Assembly: GCF_000325705.1 (NCBI RefSeq)
Contig: NC_019904.1
Span: 1,930,001 to 1,994,000, forward strand
Length of the DNA stretch: 64,000 bases
Origin: Echinicola vietnamensis DSM 17526
GTDB taxonomy: Bacteria; Bacteroidota; Bacteroidia; Cytophagales; Cyclobacteriaceae
Reading direction: 5' to 3'
Shown here: positions 19,019 to 28,472 of the stretch, in pieces
How positions within the stretch are numbered: the stretch's first letter is position 1
Layout of the letters: the number at the start of each line of letters is the position of its first letter
Program-made: the position numbers and the translations under genes
The notes under the pieces: model-generated
Told to the model about the DNA's origin: nothing
The model's database searches: none
The model's input: only the letters and a program-made list of their open reading frames with translations

Positions 19019-19952
19019 GCTTTTTTGACTGACTTTGGTATTTGCCGGGAGTGATGCCGGTGCGGTGGGAAAAGGTAGTGGTGAAATGCTGTAAAGAGGA
19101 GAATCCACAATGATAAGCGATGTCTGACAGGTCCATGCCTTTCGGGTCGAGGATTTGGGCTTTGGCCTTTTCTATTTTGAGGTTGATGATAAAACTGTTT
19201 GGAGGATATCCCGTGAGGCGTTTTACCTCATCGGTAAACTTGGTTTTACCCATTCCGAAATGGCTGGCCATATCGTCGACGATCCATTTTTTGGTCAGGT
19301 CATGTTGGACCATAGAGGTCAATTGTTCGATAAAATGATCATCTTCATCGATCTTTAATTTCCGGTGCTTGAGGTCCCGGTACAGTTCAATCAATAGATT
19401 TTCGATTAGATTGGCGATGATCCTTTCATATCCTTCCCGCTGATGGAGCAGTTCATCCTTTAATTCGGCAAAATACTTTTTGAACACACGGGCTTTTTTG
19501 AGCACCATGCCTTTTTCAGCGGCAATCATATTGCCCAGCTCTTCTTGAAATCCAGATGATAACTTCGACCAGTTGCCCAGCTGCAATGGTGCTCCGGGGG
19601 AAAAGGCTTCGGGCTTAATGATCAGCCAATTGATCTGGCCCATGTCCATTTTACCTGCGGGGCTACCGTTCCAGTGCCATGGGGCCGTGATGGATAAGTC
19701 GTCCGGCAGCAGTTCCACAGACCTGTTTTCGATGACCCAGTCGTATTTGCCACTTTCAATAAAGTGGATTTCAATTCCGTCGTTCAGGTGTGGGCGCATG
19801 TTTTCGTCCATCCGGACTTTAGAGAATTTCATGCTGCCAAATTGGTTGATAAACGGGAGGGAGGCGATGGGGCCGGGGTTTTCCTCATGGTACCACATGC
19901 CTGATTCTCCAGCCTTAAATTTGGGTGAGGTAGTAGCGCTACGTTCGGTCAT
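19005..19952 (-). CDS. AraC-family transcriptional regulator
   Basis: 315 residues. The N-terminal part (about 20-130) is a cupin-like sensory domain (HLNDGIEIHFIESGKY, LPDDLSITAPWHWNG). A helical linker follows, and the C-terminal part (about 215-312) carries two helix-turn-helix motifs, with the family signature DLSDIAYHCGFSSLQHFTTTF ending GITPGKYQ. It is divergent from the first susC gene, 192 bp away, and is therefore the best local candidate regulator of the SusC/SusD genes. It is the only transcription factor recognised in the window. The ligand is unknown; sugars are typical for this fold. Confidence 0.9.
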   Translation of the reverse strand: MTERSATTSPKFKAGESGMWYHEENPGPIASLPFINQFGSMKFSKVRMDENMRPHLNDGIEIHFIESGKYDWVIENRSVELLPDDLSITAPWHWNGSPAGKMDMGQINWLIIKPEAFSPGAPLQLGNWSKLSSGFQEELGNMIAAEKGMVLKKARVFKKYFAELKDELLHQREGYERIIANLIENLLIELYRDLKHRKLKIDEDDHFIEQLTSMVQHDLTKKWIVDDMASHFGMGKTKFTDEVKRLTGYPPNSFIINLKIEKAKAQILDPKGMDLSDIAYHCGFSSLQHFTTTFSHRTGITPGKYQSQSKKHESP

Positions 19953-20030
19953 GGTTTTGGGTTGATTGATGATGATTTTGACTGATTTTTGGGTGTTTTG
20001 CGCAATAAAGTACTAATATAACGACCTTTT

Positions 20031-20072
20031 TATAAAATCGACCGTTGTTTTAATTTTTATTCGGTTTTGGTT
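20031..20072 (+). promoter_or_regulatory. Shared element upstream of susC gene 1
   Basis: TATAAAATCGACCG at 20031-20044, with the T-rich sequence after it, recurs at 25205-25218 upstream of the second susC. A second CGACC lies at 20022, 17 bp upstream of the one inside the motif. It lies in the divergent regulator/susC intergenic region, about 100 bp before the susC start. An operator for the AraC-type regulator or part of the promoter is a reasonable inference. Confidence 0.5.
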
Positions 20073-20144
20073 TGCTCTAGGGATATTTACTTCAGCCCCT
20101 GATGAAGATATTATCTCAATTATCAACCCAAAATTTCCTAACTT

Positions 20145-23100
20145 ATGAAATCAACACTACGCTTTGCCACCTTGGTGGTAGGAAGCAGCATGTTACTCTT
20201 AAATGTAAATGCTGCCACACAACCTGTTTCTATTCACCCAAGCCCTCCACCGCTGGAAATGTCATTTCAGCAGGCAAATGAAGTCGTTCGCGGAACGGTA
20301 AGGGACGCAGAATCGGGTGAGCCCATTCCGGGAGTCAATGTTCGTTTAAAGCAAACCAGCAAAGGAACCGTCACGGACATCGATGGAAAATTCGAAATCA
20401 CCGTTGAAGGTCCAGAAAGTATTTTGACGTTTTCCTTTATCGGTTATGAAGCCCAAGAAGTCACCGTAGGCAACCGAGGGGTCATGGAGATATCCCTGCA
20501 TGCCGACATGGAGAGTTTGGAAGAAGTCGTGGTGGTCGGCTACGGAACGCAGGTAAAGCGAAACGTGACAGGTTCGGTAAGCTCCGTGGAAGTAGATCAG
20601 TTGGAAACACAACCCAACACCAATATAGGTCAGGCACTGCGGGGCCGGGTAGCTGGGGTGCAATTTACCGATAACGGCCGCCCTGGTCAAGGCGGAAATG
20701 TGCTGGTAAGGGGCCAGCGTTCCATTACCGCAAGTAACGATCCCTTGATCATTTTGGATGGGGCATTTTTTAATGGAGAACTATCCGATATTAACCCTTC
20801 TGATGTGGCGTCCATGGAAGTGCTAAAGGACGCAAGTGCCTCGGCTATTTATGGGTCCAGGGCTGCTAACGGGGTGATATTGATTACATCCAAAAAAGGT
20901 ACGTCAGAAAAGCCGCTCATCAGGATCAATTCTTATGCAGGGGTCTCGGATTGGAGCTATAAAATGCCCCTCTATTCCCCGGATGAGTATCTTCAGCGTA
21001 GGCTGGATTTTAGGTCCCAAAATCAGCCGAATGATCCTGAATTGCCTGTGCGGGAACTGTTAACTGCAGAGGAAAGGGAAATGTATGATGCGGGAAGGAC
21101 CGTGGATCCTTGGGAAGAGATTTCGCAAAATGCCTCCCAGAAATCCATTAACCTCAGCGTATCGGGACGGAGCGATAAGACCAATTATTTTATTTCCGGA
21201 AGTTATGTGGATGAAGAAGGCCTGATTTATGGAGACCGGGCCAGCAGGATATCCATGCGCCTAAACCTCACGAATGAAATCACCAATTGGTTAAAGGTGG
21301 GAGCCAATACCCAATATGTCCAGCGAGACCTGTCGGGCGTAGAAGCCTCAGTGCTCAATGGCTACTGGCTTACCCCTTACGCCAAAATGTATTATGACGA
21401 TGCCAAAACAGATCCAGTGCCGTATCCTACAGGCGACAATCTGGTGAGCAATCCGATGTTCAATGCCCTTTTGATGGACAACGAACAGATTTCAAATAAC
21501 CTTATGGCCAATCTGTTTGCGATCATTGATGTCCCTTTTTTGGAAGGCTTAAGTTATCGGTTTAATTATAACCCAAACATTCGCTGGAGCCACGACTATT
21601 CTTTCCAGCCGATTTATCAAAGAAACGGGATCAATAATCCAGGTACCGGCAGGAAATACAATCAAAACCGGATGAATTGGCAGTATGAAAATATTGTGAC
21701 CTATACTAAAGATATCAATGACCATGGCTTTGACCTGACCTTGCTATATGGGCGTAACCATTCTTTTCGTGAAGGAACCTTTGCGGAAGGAAGGGGCTTT
21801 GTCAATGATGCCAATGGTTGGCATAACCTTGAAATAGCCGAAACCCAGCAGATCGAAACAGAGGGAAGCCAGCAGGATGGGGTATCTTCCATGGCCCGGT
21901 TAAACTATCGGTATAAGAACCGCTATATGATTACCCTCACGGCAAGAAGAGATGGCGCCTCGGTATTTGGCGAGGACAAGAAGTTTGGGACGTTCCCTTC
22001 CGTGGCCTTGGGCTGGGTGATGAGTGACGAAGCATTTATGATGAAGCAAAATACCGTCGATATGTTAAAACTGCGGTTGAGCTATGGTGAGGTGGGAAAC
22101 CAAGCCGTTTCAGCGTACCGATCACTGGACCGGTCAAATTCCTTCCAATACGTTTTTGGAGCTGATACGTATACGGCGCTATTCCCCAATCCTGAATACA
22201 TGCCCAATCCCAGCTTGGGCTGGGAAACTACCGAGTCCTTCAATGCTGCAGTAGACTTTGAGCTGTGGAGAGGGAGACTTTCAGGAACGGCTGAGTTTTA
22301 TGACATGACCACGACGGATCTTTTGCTGGCACGAAGCCTTCCTGCCATGACGGGGTTTTGGTCCACCACGGCCAATTTGGGACAAACCAGTAATACCGGA
22401 TTCGAGTTGACCTTGAACGGCGGGATTATCCAAAAGCAGGATTTTTCTTGGAACAGTACCCTGACGTTCTCTACCAATAAAAACCGCATCGATCACCTGT
22501 ATTATGCGGATTCTGATGGGGACGGACGAGAAGATGATGACCTTGGCAACCGGTGGTTCATTGGGCAGCCAATTGGAGTGACCTATGATTATGCTTTTGA
22601 TGGCATCTACCAAGAAGGTGATGAGATCCCTGATGGGTATCAAGCTGGATGGGTCAGGGTAAAAGACCTGAACAATGATGGTCAAATCTCTCCCGAAGAC
22701 AGAACAGTGCTGGGCCAAACCGCTCCAAAATACCGATGGGGAATCAATAATCAATTCAATTATAAAAACTGGTCTTTATCGGTTTTTGTCAATGCCATGA
22801 CCGGTTGGGAGGCACAGTTTAACCTGCTGGATATAAGTACCCAAACGGGAAATAGCTATCCTGGAAGATCAGTGAATTTCCTCAATGCCGGATATTGGAC
22901 ACCCGAAAACCAATCCATTGAACGGCCGGGGCTGACCTATACCAATCCATTGGGACGGGGCTACTACCTCAGCAGGGATTTTGTCAGGATCCAGGACGCG
23001 ACACTCGCTTATAGTTTTCCCGAAGTGATGTTGGAAAAATGGCGGATGTCAGGTTTAAAAGTGTATTTGAGTGGGCGAAACCTTGCCACCTTTACCGATT

Positions 23101-23195
23101 GGATGGGGCCTGATCCCGAAAGTGGAAACAATACCATCACCAATTTGTATCCTACCCCACGCACCATCATCGCTGGGTTGAATATCAGCTTTTAA
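20145..23195 (+). CDS. SusC/RagA-type TonB-dependent outer-membrane transporter (pair 1)
   Basis: Imports oligosaccharides across the outer membrane with the SusD-like lipoprotein encoded 17 bp downstream. Signal peptide about 1-23 (ending NAA). A carboxypeptidase-regulatory-like domain (about 48-125, RGTVRDAESGEPIPGVN) precedes the TonB-box-like LEEVVVVGYGTQ and the plug with VLVRGQRSIT, DPLIILDGAF and the hallmark DASASAIYGSRAANGVILITSK. The 22-strand barrel fills the rest and ends in an aromatic residue (NISF). At 1016 residues the length is normal. There is no STN signalling domain, so it does not itself signal to an anti-sigma factor. Confidence 0.95.
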   Translation: MKSTLRFATLVVGSSMLLLNVNAATQPVSIHPSPPPLEMSFQQANEVVRGTVRDAESGEPIPGVNVRLKQTSKGTVTDIDGKFEITVEGPESILTFSFIGYEAQEVTVGNRGVMEISLHADMESLEEVVVVGYGTQVKRNVTGSVSSVEVDQLETQPNTNIGQALRGRVAGVQFTDNGRPGQGGNVLVRGQRSITASNDPLIILDGAFFNGELSDINPSDVASMEVLKDASASAIYGSRAANGVILITSKKGTSEKPLIRINSYAGVSDWSYKMPLYSPDEYLQRRLDFRSQNQPNDPELPVRELLTAEEREMYDAGRTVDPWEEISQNASQKSINLSVSGRSDKTNYFISGSYVDEEGLIYGDRASRISMRLNLTNEITNWLKVGANTQYVQRDLSGVEASVLNGYWLTPYAKMYYDDAKTDPVPYPTGDNLVSNPMFNALLMDNEQISNNLMANLFAIIDVPFLEGLSYRFNYNPNIRWSHDYSFQPIYQRNGINNPGTGRKYNQNRMNWQYENIVTYTKDINDHGFDLTLLYGRNHSFREGTFAEGRGFVNDANGWHNLEIAETQQIETEGSQQDGVSSMARLNYRYKNRYMITLTARRDGASVFGEDKKFGTFPSVALGWVMSDEAFMMKQNTVDMLKLRLSYGEVGNQAVSAYRSLDRSNSFQYVFGADTYTALFPNPEYMPNPSLGWETTESFNAAVDFELWRGRLSGTAEFYDMTTTDLLLARSLPAMTGFWSTTANLGQTSNTGFELTLNGGIIQKQDFSWNSTLTFSTNKNRIDHLYYADSDGDGREDDDLGNRWFIGQPIGVTYDYAFDGIYQEGDEIPDGYQAGWVRVKDLNNDGQISPEDRTVLGQTAPKYRWGINNQFNYKNWSLSVFVNAMTGWEAQFNLLDISTQTGNSYPGRSVNFLNAGYWTPENQSIERPGLTYTNPLGRGYYLSRDFVRIQDATLAYSFPEVMLEKWRMSGLKVYLSGRNLATFTDWMGPDPESGNNTITNLYPTPRTIIAGLNISF

Positions 23196-23212
23196 CAAAC
23201 AAGCCCAATATC

Positions 23213-24856
23213 ATGAAAAATATAACACATAAATACATCAAAAAAGCAACGCAACTATTGTTTGGAGCATGCATTGTCGGTGCAGTACTGTCATGTGAAA
23301 ATGATTTTTTGGAAGAAAAGCCCTTGGATTTCCTGAACTCTGATGTGGTATTGACCAATCCTGAGGGATTCGAAAGTGCCATTACCGGACTTTATGAATC
23401 TGTCAGGCACCTGTATTTCAGGGAAGATGGTTCGAAAATGCAGGCCATGTACTACGGCACGGACGTGGCCACCACAGGAGATCGGTCGTTGGCAGATTTT
23501 AAAGATTATGGAACGTGGCTTACGCCTACACTTTATGCAGTGGACCATTACTGGAACTGGGGATATCGAAACTTAATGCCCAGGGCAAACACCATTATCC
23601 AATATGCAACTGAGCAGGATTTTTGGGAAAGCGATGCCCAACGGAATGCGGTCATTGCCGAAGCCAGGTTTTTCAGGGCCTATGCGTATAATTTCATGGC
23701 CAATCTATACGGGGATGTCCCCATTGTGGATCAGCTGTACCGCGCACCAAAGGCCGATTTTCAACGAAGCCCTAGGGCCGAGGTATATGACTTTGCCCGT
23801 CAAGACCTAGAGTTTGCCGCCCAATGGCTGCCGGATGAAGCCAGTGTAGATGGACGGGTGACCAAAGCCGCAGCCTATCATTTGCTTTCCGAAGTTTACA
23901 TTAGCCTTGGTGATTTCGATGCGGCCATAGAGGCGGCTACAAGGGTCATTGATGATGGTAACTACGACCTGATGCGGGAACGTTTTGGAAGCTGGGTAGA
24001 TCAGCCGGGAGATGTTATTTCAGACCTGCATGCCCAAGATAACCAAAACCGCTCCACAGGAAACATGGAGACCATCTGGAATTTGCAGTTTGAGCCAAGG
24101 TCTACCCCGGGCGGTACCGTAGAAAACAGTAGATGGAAAGGAGTCACTTGGTTAAGGGCTTGGGGGCCGAAATGGTGGGAAATCACCGATCCTAATGGTG
24201 AACCAGGGATGGAACTTTCGGTGGACAGCCTAGGCCGAGGAGTAGCTTGGGTGAGGCCGACCAATTATTATTCCTATGACATTTGGGAGGACGAAGACGA
24301 TGTTAGAAATTCTTCTTTTAACATTCGAAGAACCTATTACTATAACAATCCGGCCTCAGAATACTTTGGTCAGGAGGTCCAATTGGATCCTAACAGACTG
24401 GATTCGATGGTCCAATTTTATCCTATGCTCACAAAGATCGAAGGAACTGCCGAATACCTGGAGGGAGCCAATTATGGTAGGTCCTTTAAAGATGTATATT
24501 TGATGCGGCTAGCCGAGACGTACTTGTTGCGAGCGGAAGCCTATTTGCTAAATGGCAATCCTGATCTGGCAGCAGCAGATATCAATGAAGTGCGCCAGAG
24601 GGCCAATGCCAGTCCCATTACTGGAGCAGAAGTGGACTTGGATTTTATATTGGACGAACGGGCTCGAGAGCTTATTATTGAAGAGAATAGGCGGTTGACC
24701 TTGAATAGAATGGGGAAATTGGTAGAGCGTACCAAAATGTACAATCCTCAAAGTGGCCCTTCCATTCAGGAGCATCATGAACTGTTCCCTATTCCACAGA
24801 CGACGATAGATGCAAACATAGACGCTCCTTTAAAGCAAAACCCTGGCTATTTATAA
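23213..24856 (+). CDS. SusD/RagB-type glycan-binding lipoprotein (pair 1)
   Basis: Surface lipoprotein (Cys28 in VLSCEND) that caps the SusC barrel and binds glycan. Typical SusD features are FLEEKPLDFLNSD after the lipid anchor, EARFFRAYAYNFMANLYGDVP in the TPR-like core, YLLRAEAYLLNG near residue 430, and a C-terminal ERARELIIEENRR plus LFPIPQTTIDAN. It is 17 bp from the susC stop, in the same operon, and is followed by an inverted repeat with a T-tract that probably ends the transcript. Ligand cannot be read from sequence. Confidence 0.93.
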   Translation: MKNITHKYIKKATQLLFGACIVGAVLSCENDFLEEKPLDFLNSDVVLTNPEGFESAITGLYESVRHLYFREDGSKMQAMYYGTDVATTGDRSLADFKDYGTWLTPTLYAVDHYWNWGYRNLMPRANTIIQYATEQDFWESDAQRNAVIAEARFFRAYAYNFMANLYGDVPIVDQLYRAPKADFQRSPRAEVYDFARQDLEFAAQWLPDEASVDGRVTKAAAYHLLSEVYISLGDFDAAIEAATRVIDDGNYDLMRERFGSWVDQPGDVISDLHAQDNQNRSTGNMETIWNLQFEPRSTPGGTVENSRWKGVTWLRAWGPKWWEITDPNGEPGMELSVDSLGRGVAWVRPTNYYSYDIWEDEDDVRNSSFNIRRTYYYNNPASEYFGQEVQLDPNRLDSMVQFYPMLTKIEGTAEYLEGANYGRSFKDVYLMRLAETYLLRAEAYLLNGNPDLAAADINEVRQRANASPITGAEVDLDFILDERARELIIEENRRLTLNRMGKLVERTKMYNPQSGPSIQEHHELFPIPQTTIDANIDAPLKQNPGYL

Positions 24857-24883
24857 CGATTGATCGGCGATAAAGGCGCTTAG

Positions 24884-24957
24884 GAGGTTGTCTCGAAAGT
24901 TGAATTTGCTGCCATATTTGGAGCGCAAGGGAAACAAACGAGACAACCTCTTTTTTT
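24884..24957 (+). terminator. Inverted repeat with T-tract after SusD 1
   Basis: Perfect 12-bp arms (GAGGTTGTCTCG at 24884-24895, CGAGACAACCTC at 24939-24950) enclose 43 nt and are followed by seven T. The loop is long for a simple terminator. The GAGGTTGTCTC end is shared with the MITE-like element at 40798, so this may be a small element remnant that acts as a terminator. Confidence 0.6.
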
Positions 24958-25054
24958 GGCTTGGATAAGGGTGTTTTTATGGTACTTTTATTTATCCATG
25001 GATTTACCATTTTGCTCCCTGGCCGTCGCAAATTTTTATACTTGAATTCGGATG

Positions 25055-25143
25055 AAGCATCCTATCTGTATTTATCAGTGTTCATCCTTAGCAGAATAGA
25101 AATTACAGGTAATAAAGAATAATTTAGCCATCAAAATAGGCTA
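25055..25143. repeat. Dispersed degenerate repeat, copy 2
   Basis: It matches 18128-18217. The two copies flank the first SusC/SusD pair and its regulator. Beyond this copy, the element at 25205 and the inverted repeat at 24884, the 521-bp gap (24857-25377) holds nothing I recognise. Confidence 0.6.
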
Positions 25144-25204
25144 TTCCCCAACTTTTACCTGGTCTTTATTTGAGTGCTGATATACTTGTTGTAGTGTAAG
25201 TAGT

Positions 25205-25240
25205 TATAAAATCGACCGTCGTTTTTATTTTTCTTTTGGT
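25205..25240 (+). promoter_or_regulatory. Shared element upstream of susC gene 2
   Basis: TATAAAATCGACCG at 25205-25218 is identical to 20031-20044, and the following GTTTT and ATTTTT tracts are also shared. The short leaders just before both susC start codons are alike too (AACCCAAAAT followed by CTAA), which suggests common control of the two SusC/SusD pairs. Confidence 0.5.
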
Positions 25241-25377
25241 AATTTTTTAAAATAGATATTGGGAGTGCAATGCAGTTAAAAGTATTGGTTGTTGTTCATT
25301 CATCCGAATAGAGTTTGGTGAAATAGGACTGATGCTGGTGAGTTGTGTTGAGTCTTTAACCCAAAATACACTAATTT

Positions 25378-28300
25378 ATGAACCCAAAATTACTTGTGAT
25401 GTTAGCCGGTACCTGGCTAGGTACCCATGCGACATCAACGGCCACCGTCGCTGATACGGGGCCGGCCACACATTCGATTTCGGTACCAACCCCGATGGAA
25501 AGAACCATCCGCGGTGTTGTAAAAGATGCCGAAGATGGACAGACGATTCCGGGTGTGAATGTCATGCTTAAAGGAACCCAAAACGGCACCGTTACCGATA
25601 TGGAAGGTGCATTCCAATTGTCCGTTCCGGATGATGCCACTACGTTGGTTGTTTCCTTTGTCGGATACCTTTCCCAAGAGGTGTCCATTACCGCCGAGGA
25701 GAATCTCGAAGTATTCCTGGAACAAGACGTCCAAAACCTCGATGAGGTCATTGTAGTGGGATACGGCACGGCTCGAAAGCGGGACCTTACCGGTGCAGTC
25801 AGCCGTGTAGGGGAAGAGGGCTTTAACAAAGGAGTGAATGTGTCACCTGACCAACTCATCCAAGGCAAAGTCGCTGGAGTAGACATCATCAACAACAGTG
25901 GTGCTCCAGGGGGCCAAGTGACGTTTAGGATCCGGGGTACTTCTTCGGTGCGCTCCGGTAATCAGCCGCTTTTTGTGGTGGATGGAGTGCCGTTGGATGG
26001 CCGAAACACCAAACCTGGCGCCACTGCAGGGGAGCTGGGCAGTACCGAAGGGTCTAACCCGCTTAATTTCATCAATCCCAATGACATCGAATCCATCGAT
26101 GTGCTCAAGGACGCATCGGCGACAGCCATTTACGGCTCTCGCGGTGCCAACGGAGTGGTGATGATCACGACCAAAAAAGGGAAGTCAGGTGCTCCCAAAG
26201 TGACCGTGGATATGAGCACAGCAGTGAGCACCATGGTGCGCCGTCCAAATATTATGAATGGGGATACCTACCGAAGGGCTTTGCAGCATAGGGGCATTGA
26301 AGGGAATAATGGCGGTGGTGCCGTAGATGCATTCGATGAAATCACCCAGACGGCCTTGACCAATCGGCTCAACCTAAGTGTAAGCGGAGGAGGAGAAAAA
26401 AACAACTACCGCCTGTCGTTGGGATACCACGATCAAGAAGGCGTGGTAAAAGAGTCCGGACTAAAGAAATATACGGCCAGTTATACCACCGGCTACCGGT
26501 TTTTGCCGGAAGACCGGGTAAAGCTTGATGTCAGCCTGATTGCTTCCAACACGGTAGAGCAAGGCGCACCCATAGCCGAAAACTCCAATGTCAATGGCAG
26601 TTTGATCGGCAATGCCATCGAATGGAACCCTACCGTGCCTTTTCGATACGCGGACGGGTCATTTGTCCAGCGGATGTACGATCAGGGAGGCAATGGGGTG
26701 GACGGGTTGTCCACCAATCCGGCAGCGCTTTTGGCCTATTACAATGACGAAAGTAATGTGACCAATATATTGGGGAATTTGGCCCTCACCGTCAACATCA
26801 TTGACGGCCTCGATTACCGCTTTAGTATAGGGGTAAACCACGCCAAGGGGAATCGTACCGTGGACACCTCCGGGGAGTTGTTTTTGAGCACCATTACAGA
26901 CTTGGGCTTGGCCCTGTCCAATACCTCTACCTTGACTAGTCAAACCCTGAATCATACCCTGAACTATAAAAAGGAACTGGGGAATGTTCACCTCGATGCC
27001 TTGCTGGGCTATGAATTTCAGGATTATAAAAGCTATGTGAACAATATCTCTGCTCGGGGTTTCACTTCTTTTGATGTGTTTGGGACGGATATCCTCCAGA
27101 ATCCCTCCCGGGACAATGTAGGTGTGAGCTCCTTTCGCGATCCTACCAACCAGCTACAGTCATTCTTCGGACGCTTGAACCTGAACTTTTCCGATCGCTT
27201 TTTGCTGACAGGCACCATGCGGGCGGACGGTTCCACCAAATTTGGGGAAAACAATAAATACGGTTATTTCCCTTCATTTGCCGGGGCGTGGGTACTGAGT
27301 GAAGAAGGTTTCTTGAAGTCCAGCAGTCTTATCGATAACCTGAAGTTGAGAATTGGATGGGGAATTACGGGCAACCAGGAATTTCCTGCGGGCGCTTCAC
27401 AAGAGCGATATGCCTTCGGGAATCAGCAAATTTCTCTGATCAATGTGGCCAATCCGGATTTGAAATGGGAGACGACCGAAACGGTGAATATCGGCCTTGA
27501 TTTTTCCCTTTTCCGCTCTAAAGTAATGGGTTCACTGGAGTATTTTGACAAGGCCACTACCGACTTGCTGTTTCAGTTGCCCACAATCCAGCCGGCTCCT
27601 GCAGCTCAGTTTTGGACCAATGTGCCTGCCACCGTCAGAAACCGGGGGATGGAGCTGATGCTGAGCACCATTGTGGCCGATTCGGAGAAATTGCTTTGGG
27701 AAGTGGGCATGAACGCCACTTACCTCACCAATGAGCTGACCGATTATGATGGTGCTCCTGTTTGGACAGGCCAAATCAATGGCAATGGCCTTGGTGGAGG
27801 ATCCAATTCCCAGCAATTGGTCAATGACCATCCTCTCAATGTCTTTAAGATGCTGGTTTTTGAAGGCCTGGATGAAAATGGGGTGGCCCAATATGCTGAT
27901 CAGGAAGCATTTGTCGGGGATCCAAATCCCAATTTTCTTTTGGGCCTCAATACGCGGGTGGATTATGGGAAATTTGGCTTTAACATGAGCTTAAATGGAG
28001 CCTTTGGGCATCAAATTTACAACAACACCGCCAATGCCTATTTGACGGCGCCCAATTTCGGCCTTGGCAGGAATTCATCGCCAGAAATTGGATTGGGCAA
28101 TGAAAGCTTGTCCAATGCCAATGTCGTCTCTACTCGCTTTTTGGAAGATGGAGATTTTATAAGGCTGCAAAATGCCTCTCTCAGCTACAACCTGGGGGGA
28201 ATAGGGAACGTGATCAGCAACCTCCGCTTCTCCCTCACCGGTCAAAACCTGTTTTTGATCACGAACTACAGTGGTTTTGACCCTGAAGTCAATACCAACA

Positions 28301-28392
28301 GGGCCGTGGATGGTGTACCTTCCTATGGAATCGAATATGCTCCTTACCCAAGGGCCAGGACCTTTTTGTTGGGAGTAAGTGCCTCTTTCTGA
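25378..28392 (+). CDS. SusC/RagA-type TonB-dependent outer-membrane transporter (pair 2)
   Basis: Same architecture as pair 1: carboxypeptidase-regulatory-like domain (about 42-118, RGVVKDAEDGQTIPGVN), TonB-box-like LDEVIVVGYGTA, plug with FRIRGTSSVRSGNQPLFVVDG and DASATAIYGSRGANGVVMITTK, and a barrel ending LLGVSASF. 1004 residues. The signal peptide is short and only mildly hydrophobic (KLLVMLAGTWLGTHA), with no better start nearby. The two SusC proteins differ clearly in their barrels, so they probably import different oligosaccharides. The cognate SusD starts 81 bp after the stop. Confidence 0.95.
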   Translation: MNPKLLVMLAGTWLGTHATSTATVADTGPATHSISVPTPMERTIRGVVKDAEDGQTIPGVNVMLKGTQNGTVTDMEGAFQLSVPDDATTLVVSFVGYLSQEVSITAEENLEVFLEQDVQNLDEVIVVGYGTARKRDLTGAVSRVGEEGFNKGVNVSPDQLIQGKVAGVDIINNSGAPGGQVTFRIRGTSSVRSGNQPLFVVDGVPLDGRNTKPGATAGELGSTEGSNPLNFINPNDIESIDVLKDASATAIYGSRGANGVVMITTKKGKSGAPKVTVDMSTAVSTMVRRPNIMNGDTYRRALQHRGIEGNNGGGAVDAFDEITQTALTNRLNLSVSGGGEKNNYRLSLGYHDQEGVVKESGLKKYTASYTTGYRFLPEDRVKLDVSLIASNTVEQGAPIAENSNVNGSLIGNAIEWNPTVPFRYADGSFVQRMYDQGGNGVDGLSTNPAALLAYYNDESNVTNILGNLALTVNIIDGLDYRFSIGVNHAKGNRTVDTSGELFLSTITDLGLALSNTSTLTSQTLNHTLNYKKELGNVHLDALLGYEFQDYKSYVNNISARGFTSFDVFGTDILQNPSRDNVGVSSFRDPTNQLQSFFGRLNLNFSDRFLLTGTMRADGSTKFGENNKYGYFPSFAGAWVLSEEGFLKSSSLIDNLKLRIGWGITGNQEFPAGASQERYAFGNQQISLINVANPDLKWETTETVNIGLDFSLFRSKVMGSLEYFDKATTDLLFQLPTIQPAPAAQFWTNVPATVRNRGMELMLSTIVADSEKLLWEVGMNATYLTNELTDYDGAPVWTGQINGNGLGGGSNSQQLVNDHPLNVFKMLVFEGLDENGVAQYADQEAFVGDPNPNFLLGLNTRVDYGKFGFNMSLNGAFGHQIYNNTANAYLTAPNFGLGRNSSPEIGLGNESLSNANVVSTRFLEDGDFIRLQNASLSYNLGGIGNVISNLRFSLTGQNLFLITNYSGFDPEVNTNRAVDGVPSYGIEYAPYPRARTFLLGVSASF

Positions 28393-28472
28393 GGTTGAGC
28401 GAGGTGGGGCTTGCCCACTTTCCATGTCCATTTATAGCCTACGATAACCCATAAACGAGTAACCCAATAACC

